Positions 13,782-18,782 of a stretch of 18,782 nt of DNA are shown here, piece after piece. The DNA comes from PUMD01 sp964599275 (GTDB lineage: Bacteria; Bacillota; Sulfobacillia; SLMV01), in contig CAZRFK010000033.1 of the NCBI GenBank assembly GCA_964599275.1, positions 1-18,782 of the forward strand. Direction: 5' to 3'. The notes beneath the pieces were generated by a model. That model was not told the DNA's origin. It searched no databases and saw only the letters and a program-made list of their open reading frames with translations. Position numbers and translations under genes: made by a program. Within the stretch, counting starts at the first letter, position 1; each line of letters opens with the position of its first letter.

Positions 13782-15599
13782 TCATTGGGTTGTGAAATTG
13801 TCATGTGGCATTGATGGAGGCTGGATTACACCCCTTATGCTTTCCAACATGCTTTGCAGGTCCGTGCCATTCGTGACAGGTGACAGACAGTGAGTTCCCT
13901 GACATACGTATGCCTGTGCAGTTTCAGCATCGGAATCTACGGTAGTGTGAACAACTGCGTGACGCTGGGGCGCCCGGGCTGCTGTCCTTAAGAGATCATG
14001 ATGTGCTTCAGGCTGGTTTTTGTCTGAAGGTATTATCAGCTGAACATGGGGAGCAGGGTCATATATCTCCCGGTGGACTGCTACCCATAATGCTCCCACC
14101 ATACCTGAGGAAGCAGCACTGGCGGCCACTGTTTTTATGCACTCTTCTGCCTCTGAACGGAGCTGTGAGTTTTGTGTAACCAGTGCCATCTTGTGCAGAA
14201 ACAGTGTAGCCCGGCAGTTTTCTTCCAGCGGAATTCGTCGGTTGCGCAGTCTTCCAATTTGCTGAGATGGGTCAGGGGATGAATCAAAAAAACCGCCTTC
14301 AGCTGCCTGAAAATGTGTTTTCATGCTCTGCATCATTTTCTCCGCCCGCCGAAAGTGCCTTTCATCGGCCGTGACTCCATAGGCGTCCAGACTTGCCAGT
14401 CCGAACTCTACCATGTCGCCCAGTAGTCCGGCTACGCTGGGCTGTTCCCCGTCATGATAGTGGAAAATTCCCACTTTCTCATCCGCGCACAACTGCCAGC
14501 CTTCATCCAGGGCAGCAAGTCCTCGTTTGAGATATTTATCATCCTCTAATACCCGATAAGCAGTCATATGTGCTCCTGCCATTCTGGCATTGATATCTGT
14601 ATACAGGGTCTTGTCGACGGGTGGGGTGTCTTTGCGGTCTTTTCCTCCCTGCGCCTGAGTGTAGTATTCCTCATCTGCATCCTGACTGCCGTAGAAAGTG
14701 CCATTTTCAGAGGTGAGATAGTTCTCTGTCCAGTTCAATGTTTTCTGGGCCGCTTTTAACCAGTTGTCCGCCTGAAAGATTTGTCCGGCTCGTAAATAAG
14801 TTTCAATCAGGACTGCATTGTCGATCCCCATCTTTTCGTAATGCGGGGAGGCCCAGTTTCTTCTGGTTGCGTATCGGAAAAATCCTCCTCGCTGAGAGTC
14901 ATACATTTCGCCATTCAGCATGCCGTCGAGTGTGTGATACAGCATATCCTGCTGCAGCTGTGACAAATCCTGCCGTTCGGCGTTGCCGGCCAGAAACTCC
15001 AGTACTCCTAACCAGGGAAACTTTGGTTCAAAAGCAGGTGGTGTGCCAAAGCCTCCAAACTCTTTGTCGTAGCACCTTTCCACCTGCTGTAAGACGTCCT
15101 CGATGACGGCGTCTGTTTCGTCTGGGATTGCTTGCTGATGTTCGGTTCTGCTGTGTTGAATTGGTTCACTTGTTTGTTCTGATAGTTCGGTGTGTTGTTC
15201 AATTTCTTCAGCATTGGCCTGGTAGTGTCTATCCACCTCGCGCAGAATCGTTATGAACCGCTCTGGGGGCAGATAGGTTGCTCCCGTTATCAAGTATCCT
15301 TTTGGGGTCAAAAAGGCCGTAGTAGGCCATCCCCCCATGTTGTACCGGGCATTAATATCGGGTCGCCGGTCAGTGTCCACCCTTACAGGAAGAAAATTCT
15401 CGTTGATATATTCAATTACCTGTGGATCTGAGTAAGATTCCTCGTCCATGACGTGACACCAGTGGCACCATACTCCTGAGATTGACAGAAGAATCGGGCA
15501 GTCTCTTTCCTGAGCCAGAGTGAACGATTCTTCTTCCCAAGGGTGCCAATCTATCTCGTCAGCACGATTGTCACGAGGAGAGAAGCGAAAATCTGTCAT
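13782..15599 (-). CDS. DUF255 thioredoxin-domain protein (YyaL/SPATA20-like)
   Basis: A 605-residue two-part cytosolic protein. The N-terminal domain (about 1-120) is a thioredoxin-like DUF255 fold: IDWHPWEEESFTLAQ, then the redox pair C45-H-W-C48 in SGVWCHWCHVM, and the cis-proline loop GGWPTTAFLTP at about 89-99. The rest is an alpha/alpha-barrel-like region as in glycoside-hydrolase-fold relatives, with NWASPHYEKMGIDNAVLIETYLRA (about 249-272) and QDADEEYYTQAQGG as family-typical segments. Full-length relatives are usually nearer 650-700 residues; a Gln/Glu-rich, low-complexity linker (about 128-160) separates the two parts here. The start has AAAGGAGTG about 7 nt upstream. Neither substrate nor role is well established in the family. 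It appears to be a single-gene transcript. Confidence 0.88.
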   Translation of the reverse strand: MTDFRFSPRDNRADEIDWHPWEEESFTLAQERDCPILLSISGVWCHWCHVMDEESYSDPQVIEYINENFLPVRVDTDRRPDINARYNMGGWPTTAFLTPKGYLITGATYLPPERFITILREVDRHYQANAEEIEQHTELSEQTSEPIQHSRTEHQQAIPDETDAVIEDVLQQVERCYDKEFGGFGTPPAFEPKFPWLGVLEFLAGNAERQDLSQLQQDMLYHTLDGMLNGEMYDSQRGGFFRYATRRNWASPHYEKMGIDNAVLIETYLRAGQIFQADNWLKAAQKTLNWTENYLTSENGTFYGSQDADEEYYTQAQGGKDRKDTPPVDKTLYTDINARMAGAHMTAYRVLEDDKYLKRGLAALDEGWQLCADEKVGIFHYHDGEQPSVAGLLGDMVEFGLASLDAYGVTADERHFRRAEKMMQSMKTHFQAAEGGFFDSSPDPSQQIGRLRNRRIPLEENCRATLFLHKMALVTQNSQLRSEAEECIKTVAASAASSGMVGALWVAVHREIYDPAPHVQLIIPSDKNQPEAHHDLLRTAARAPQRHAVVHTTVDSDAETAQAYVCQGTHCLSPVTNGTDLQSMLESIRGVIQPPSMPHDNFTTQ

Positions 15600-15617
15600 T
15601 CAGTAGCACTCCTTTGC

Positions 15618-15674
15618 ATTGCAGAAGTTTAATTCTTTCTGTATTAGTATTGTGTACCATTTATCTTCTGCAAT
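15618..15674. repeat. Perfect 10-bp inverted repeat upstream of the DUF255 gene
   Basis: ATTGCAGAAG (15618-15627) and CTTCTGCAAT (15665-15674) are exact reverse complements separated by 37 bp. They end 18 bp before the DUF255 start codon and bracket the AT-rich segment where its promoter would be expected. This could be a pair of operator half-sites or a long-loop leader hairpin next to the ribosome site. Confidence 0.6.
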
Positions 15675-15827
15675 TCGCCAGGTTCCTAATTACACACGTA
15701 TACACTGGTGGGATATAGGGGTGGAATGATCAGCTGGATGAGGTGATGGAGTGTTAAAATGAAATGGCCGGTAGTAGTTATGACAAGACAGGGAGCCCCC
15801 GGGTTGGAGGGACCACATTGAATTTTT

Positions 15828-17054
15828 TCAGTCCCTGATTTGTGGTATTAATTCACCCCGGCTCAAGCTTCCTTGCAGCCAAAGTACAATGGGAAGACCG
15901 CATATGGCTATAATTGTAAAGAAAACTGCTCCCAAAAAGACGTGTTGTATGGTCAGCGTGCTCATAAGATAACTACCGATCATGGGAGCAAGAACCATTC
16001 CTGGACGCCATAGTATGCCTCGAATGGAAAAAGCGGAGGCAATTCCAGAGCCCTGACCTTCTTCAGCAAACAGAGCCATACTGGCCGGTTCGCGGAGGGA
16101 ATCAGCTAACCCCAGGAAAGCGTTCAGCATGAATAAAAGATAAAAACTGCTCTGAAAGGCGATTACAAATGCTCCTGATGCATACAAAACTCCGCCAATT
16201 AAGACCAGAGGGAAGCGGCCAAACCTGTCTGATAGATGTCCTGTAAAAGGCTGCAGGGCCATATTTAAAACCTTCTCCGAGGCAATAATACTTCCCACCT
16301 GAACCGGATTGAAACCTAATGTGACCCCAGCATAGATGGGGATGTAAGTACGAACCATCATCACAGCAAATGAATAAAACACTCGAAAAGATGCCATGGC
16401 CTGAATGCGCTTATTACTCAGCACAAGCCCGTAGGTGAATCCAGCTATGCTTGTCTCGTCAGGTGGCAGGCGATAGTAAATCAGCAGGACACTCGCAGCT
16501 GTGAGAACAATTAGCAGCAGATAAGGGACGGAGAAACCAAACTGAATGTAAAGCCATCCTCCGACTACGGAGCCCACGGCAGAACTAAGATTTCGTATTG
16601 CGTTGTATATACCGATAAGGCGTCCTCGCTGCTGGTGGGGAACCAGTTCGCCTATCAAGGCCAGACCAGTCATTCCTCCAGCGGTCACTGCGATGCCCTG
16701 CAAGATTCGGGCCGCAGTCAAAGAGTATTCATCTATGACGAACATAAACAGGATGTAAGACAGTAGTGATGCTATTGTGCCCCATAATAAAACTAGCTTT
16801 TTACTGTAGCGGTCGGAAATCCATCCAAGAGGCAAAATGGTGACCAGTCCCGATGCTGCGTAGCCTGTAGTGAACATACCGATCCAGAAGGGAGTTGCAT
16901 CGAGTATGTCAGTGTAAATTGGAATAAAGGTAAGTAACATCGAAGCCCCCAGACCGAGGGCAAAGCGTGATAAATACAAAGATAAATAAGTGGTCAATTT
17001 TGAAGATCTCTTGTTTTCAGTTTCAGAAGAATTCTCTGTTTCTAAATCAGGCAC
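15828..17054 (-). CDS. Major facilitator superfamily transporter
   Basis: A 408-residue membrane transporter with 12 predicted helices in two halves. Motif A occurs in the N-half loop 2-3 as GWISDRYSKKLVL (about 77-89) and again in the C-half as GHLSDRFGR (about 272-280). RILQGIAVTAGGMTGLALIGELVPHQQRGRLIG (about 116-147) matches the helix 4-5 region of drug-efflux-type members. The first 18 residues are polar. Such proteins are often multidrug or metabolite exporters using the proton gradient; no substrate can be assigned. The start is GTG 17054 with AGGAGG about 11 nt upstream, a little far. A MarR-type regulator gene on the same strand lies 280 bp upstream, a common pairing for efflux pumps. 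A perfect-armed dyad sits about 50 bp upstream of the start. Confidence 0.9.
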   Translation of the reverse strand: MPDLETENSSETENKRSSKLTTYLSLYLSRFALGLGASMLLTFIPIYTDILDATPFWIGMFTTGYAASGLVTILPLGWISDRYSKKLVLLWGTIASLLSYILFMFVIDEYSLTAARILQGIAVTAGGMTGLALIGELVPHQQRGRLIGIYNAIRNLSSAVGSVVGGWLYIQFGFSVPYLLLIVLTAASVLLIYYRLPPDETSIAGFTYGLVLSNKRIQAMASFRVFYSFAVMMVRTYIPIYAGVTLGFNPVQVGSIIASEKVLNMALQPFTGHLSDRFGRFPLVLIGGVLYASGAFVIAFQSSFYLLFMLNAFLGLADSLREPASMALFAEEGQGSGIASAFSIRGILWRPGMVLAPMIGSYLMSTLTIQHVFLGAVFFTIIAICGLPIVLWLQGSLSRGELIPQIRD

Positions 17055-17103
17055 GGCAGCCTCATCCTCCTCAGAACCATGGTCATAAAAAATGATATAA
17101 GAG

Positions 17104-17119
17104 ACTAACAGTGCTTAGT
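17104..17119. promoter_or_regulatory. Candidate operator ACTAA-N6-TTAGT upstream of the MFS gene
   Basis: A 16-bp dyad with perfect 5-bp arms, ACTAA (17104-17108) and TTAGT (17115-17119), about 50 bp before the MFS start. Size and form suit a MarR-family dimer. It lies in the spacer of a weak minus-strand promoter candidate (-35 complement at 17118-17123, -10 complement at 17094-17099, spacing 18). CTAA/TTAG cores also occur at the MarR gene promoter. Confidence 0.42.
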
Positions 17120-17334
17120 TTAAGGTATCTAACTTGAAGAAGTAAGGGTCTTGATGAACAACGGTTCTGAAAGGCAAACTAGTAAGGGATAAGATGGGAA
17201 ATTTAACCTTTTGAACTGTCTTAAAAAACTTACCAAGACATGAAGGGGGGGTAAGTAACGTCAAGTATGCATATAAAAGACTAACGAAAACCAGATCTTA
17301 TATCAGGCGAATGAGATTGTTGCCGAAAGAAAAA

Positions 17335-17787
17335 TCAGTTATCTTTGTGTGTCTTTTTATCCATAAACCTGTTAACTTGCCTGATGTGCTGCAAAAAACA
17401 GTTGATTTCATTTTCACTCATTTTAGTTGTTGCTTCGTCAATGATAGCCCGCTTCTTTTCAAGAACTGTTTCAACTATGTTTTTTCCCTCGTCAGTAATT
17501 TCCACTCTAACCTTACGGCGGTCCTGCTTACCTCGCCGTCTGGAAACCAGTCCTTCTGAAGTAAGCCCATCCACAAGAGAAGTTAAAGTGCTACGGCTGA
17601 CATGAGAAACTTTTCTGAGCTGGCCCATGCTCATTTCTTCATGAGATAGATGCATTAATATAAAAAAGCGTGAAGTGCTGAGTCCCAGATTGCGAAGTAT
17701 CTGTTTGGTGACAACGTACAGAGACCTGTTCAACTTCCTGAGATGCTTTTCCATTTTATCAATTGTGCGTTCCTTGTTGCTACCCAT
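17335..17787 (-). CDS. MarR family transcriptional regulator
   Basis: A 150-residue dimeric winged-helix DNA-binding protein. The recognition helix region is MGQLRKVSHVSRSTLTSLVDGLTSEGLVSRR (about 54-84), followed by the wing motif GKQDRRKVRVEITDEGK (about 85-101), the classic MarR 'D-R-R' wing. Long helices at both ends form the dimer interface. I place the start at ATG 17787, which has AAAGGA about 7 nt upstream; an ATG five codons earlier (17802) has none. The gene lies upstream of the MFS gene on the same strand and may control it, sensing a small ligand, as well as its own promoter. The MFS gene begins 280 bp further on with possible signals of its own, so a shared transcript is unproven. 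Confidence 0.92.
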   Translation of the reverse strand: MGSNKERTIDKMEKHLRKLNRSLYVVTKQILRNLGLSTSRFFILMHLSHEEMSMGQLRKVSHVSRSTLTSLVDGLTSEGLVSRRRGKQDRRKVRVEITDEGKNIVETVLEKKRAIIDEATTKMSENEINCFLQHIRQVNRFMDKKTHKDN

Positions 17788-17865
17788 AATCGTTCCTTTC
17801 ATATATTCTCATATCTTACAATAGGTAGATTATTGATGGTTTAAATCAAATATCCATAATAGTAA

Positions 17866-17900
17866 TTTAGTTCGCTTCTCTAATTATATGTCGCGCTAAA
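17866..17900. promoter_or_regulatory. Candidate operator half-sites flanking the MarR gene -10
   Basis: TTTAGTTCG (17866-17874) and CGCGCTAAA (17892-17900) form an inverted pair matching at 7 of 9 positions (TTTAG--CG) on either side of the -10 element. A shorter overlapping dyad, TTAG-N9-CTAA (17867-17883, 17 bp), is of typical MarR operator length and touches the -10. Autoregulation is inferred. Confidence 0.42.
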
Positions 17901-17912
17901 CAATCTTGTCAA
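17883..17912 (-). promoter_or_regulatory. Consensus sigma-A promoter of the MarR gene
   Basis: On the minus strand TTGACA (complement at 17907-17912), an 18-bp spacer and TATAAT (complement at 17883-17888) are both exact consensus hexamers. The leader to ATG 17787 would be about 85-90 nt. A promoter this strong before a regulator gene usually implies repression, which fits the flanking dyads. Confidence 0.85.
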
Positions 17913-18035
17913 ATTAATTTTTCTTTTCCGGATTACTTGAATATACATTCAGGGCGACTTGGTGAAATGGAGTCATTGTGTTCAGAAATAGGGGCAAATG
18001 ATAATAGAATATTCAAATCTGATTTAACTTTTTAT

Positions 18036-18422
18036 TTAAAGATTTCTTGATGCTTCCTGGAGAAAATCCCGGCACAGGCGATGGAGTTTCGAAACGCGGG
18101 TATAAACTTTCCGCATTCTCTGCTTGCCTTTTTCAGTCAATCTATAGATTCTAACAGGAGGAGATGACTCCCTCATTTTCCATTTTGAATCTAACAGGCT
18201 GCGTTCTTCCATTGAATCAAGATGTCTGTAAATCGTGGTCTGATGTGGTACAGATTGGGAGACTTGTTCTAATTTCTTGGCCAGGGCGTATCCGTGTAGG
18301 GAGTCTTTGGATAAAAAGAGCAGAAGCCATCCTTCAAGAAGATCCTCTGACAGCATGGACGCACTCCTACCAGGTCCTTTGTCTTGCTTTTCAGATGATG
18401 AACCAGATTGTTCCGTGGACAC
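18036..18422 (-). CDS. PadR family transcriptional regulator
   Basis: A 128-residue winged-helix regulator. The core matches PadR: LLEGWLLLFLSKDSLHGYALAKKLEQV (the 'HGYxLxKxLE' helix 1-2 motif), QTTIYRHLDSMEERSLL (recognition helix, where PadR usually has 'GTIYPxLxxLExxGLL'), then SPPVRIYRLTEKGKQRM (wing, 'PxRxYxLTExG'). The C-terminal dimerisation part is short, as in small PadR proteins. A Ser/Gly-rich, charged N-terminal extension of about 25 residues precedes the domain. I place the start at GTG 18422, with AGGGGGG 5 nt upstream. An in-frame TTG at 18476 lies within the palindromic operator candidate and lacks a ribosome site. It may regulate itself through that palindrome; other targets are unknown. 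Confidence 0.85.
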   Translation of the reverse strand: MSTEQSGSSSEKQDKGPGRSASMLSEDLLEGWLLLFLSKDSLHGYALAKKLEQVSQSVPHQTTIYRHLDSMEERSLLDSKWKMRESSPPVRIYRLTEKGKQRMRKVYTRVSKLHRLCRDFLQEASRNL

Positions 18423-18468
18423 AATAACCCCCCTGTACACAAGTAAATCCGTATATCGTTCTTCTTTT

Positions 18469-18491
18469 TCTTTCAATATTGAAAGAGTATA
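18469..18491. promoter_or_regulatory. 18-bp perfect palindrome next to the -10 of the PadR gene
   Basis: TCTTTCAATATTGAAAGA (18469-18486) is a perfect palindrome. On the minus strand the hexamer TATACT (complement at 18486-18491; 5 of 6 match to consensus) abuts it, so transcription would start within the palindrome. No good -35 is seen, which would fit a weak or activator-dependent promoter. Autorepression by the PadR protein is the simplest reading. Confidence 0.6.
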
Positions 18492-18509
18492 TCCTGCTGG
18501 AGCTGGTAT

Positions 18510-18782
18510 CTATTCACTTTCCCGGGCTGAGGAGTATTTGTCTTCATCAATGTCTTCTAGCTGTTGGTTGATCTGCCCCAGCTTGGAAAGTGCCCATCCA
18601 TTCAGGTGTTCGGTCTGTAAAATGCGACGGCAGTGATGGCGAGCCTTGAGAATATACTGGTGCTTACCAGGATTCATTTTGAGATGCAGTTGTGCCAGGT
18701 GCGCGTGTGCCCACGCCAAATCTTCATAATTGCAATTGCACTTCGCACGCGTGACCGCTGCTTTCAAAAGAGACTTGGCCAA
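18510..18782 (-). CDS. TPR-like protein, 3' end only (runs off the window)
   Basis: The last 90 codons or so of a gene whose beginning lies beyond the right edge. The visible part looks like tetratricopeptide helices: EDLAWAHAHLAQLHLKM, ILKARHHCRRILQTEHLNGWALSKLGQINQQLED, with small residues at the A-x-x-x-L/A positions typical of TPR pairs, and a polar tail. TPR regions mediate protein-protein contacts; the N-terminal domain that would tell the role is missing. It is upstream of, and on the same strand as, the PadR gene, with 87 bp between them that hold the palindrome. Confidence 0.62.
   Translation of the reverse strand: MAKSLLKAAVTRAKCNCNYEDLAWAHAHLAQLHLKMNPGKHQYILKARHHCRRILQTEHLNGWALSKLGQINQQLEDIDEDKYSSARESE

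Noticed and set aside
14738..15106. Plus-strand open frame opposite the DUF255 gene
   Set aside because: Antisense to a well-supported gene; Cys/Arg-rich chance translation.
15759..15821. Plus-strand 20-codon open frame with GGAG upstream, between the DUF255 and MFS genes
   Set aside because: Short, low complexity, no promoter seen, and no recognised peptide; not enough support for a gene.
17217..17240. TGTCTT-N12-AAGACA dyad between the MFS and MarR genes
   Set aside because: Perfect 6-bp arms, but far from any good promoter element and with a long spacer; could easily be chance.
17291..17307. Weak hairpin followed by TTTT downstream of the MarR gene (minus strand)
   Set aside because: Only five pairs plus a T-T mismatch; too weak to call a terminator.
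1..18782. CRISPR arrays, transposases, attachment sites, tRNA or rRNA genes
   Set aside because: Looked for on both strands; the only tandem repeat is the 10-bp unit at the gap, and no RNA gene or mobile-element signature was recognised.

Overview
The window looks like chromosomal DNA from a Bacillota (Firmicutes) bacterium. Strong AGGAGG-type ribosome sites are common. TTG and GTG starts are frequent (about 5534, 6609, 10002, 10912, 17054, 18422). The promoters read as sigma-A type, and YtxH, DUF948, PadR and MarR proteins are typical of the phylum. GC content is intermediate by eye. An acidic lipoprotein linker and several Na+-type or secondary transporters would fit a salt- or alkali-adapted anaerobe, but that is only a guess. 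No phage, plasmid, transposase, CRISPR, rRNA or tRNA gene was seen.

Left part (1-3790, + strand): a family-5 solute-binding lipoprotein and two OppB/OppC-type permeases form a peptide/nickel-type ABC importer. It ends at a terminator with no ATPase gene following. A 100-N assembly gap lies between the binding-protein gene and the first permease gene, and copies of the same 10-bp tandem repeat flank both sides of the gap.

Centre left (4211-7595, + strand): a LarA-type nickel-pincer 2-hydroxyacid racemase/epimerase homologue with its catalytic residues present, then a membrane acyltransferase-like protein 18 nt downstream, then an EamA/DMT transporter. The last gene meets, tail to tail, an NSS (SLC6-type) sodium symporter gene on the minus strand (7602-8954).

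Centre (9140-13026, + strand): an extended -10 promoter drives a tight operon of YtxH, DUF948 and YihY/BrkB membrane proteins with overlapping reading frames, followed by NAD+-dependent DNA ligase (ligA) and a strong intrinsic terminator. A 424-bp stretch without a gene follows. It ends in a near-consensus promoter for an isolated gene for an unrecognised 83-residue protein. A bidirectional terminator separates that gene from a convergent DUF255/YyaL-like thioredoxin-domain gene.

Right part (minus strand, 15828-18782): an MFS transporter preceded by a MarR regulator, a PadR regulator, and the 3' end of a TPR-like gene running off the edge. The promoter regions here carry dyads placed as operators usually are: a consensus TTGACA-18-TATAAT promoter flanked by TTTAG/CTAAA half-sites for the MarR gene, an ACTAA-N6-TTAGT dyad before the MFS gene, and an 18-bp perfect palindrome at the PadR promoter. 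The clearest undescribed elements are the isolated 83-residue protein with its leader region, the LarA-acyltransferase-exporter row, and the YtxH/DUF948/YihY/ligA operon. None of these amounts to proof of a new system.
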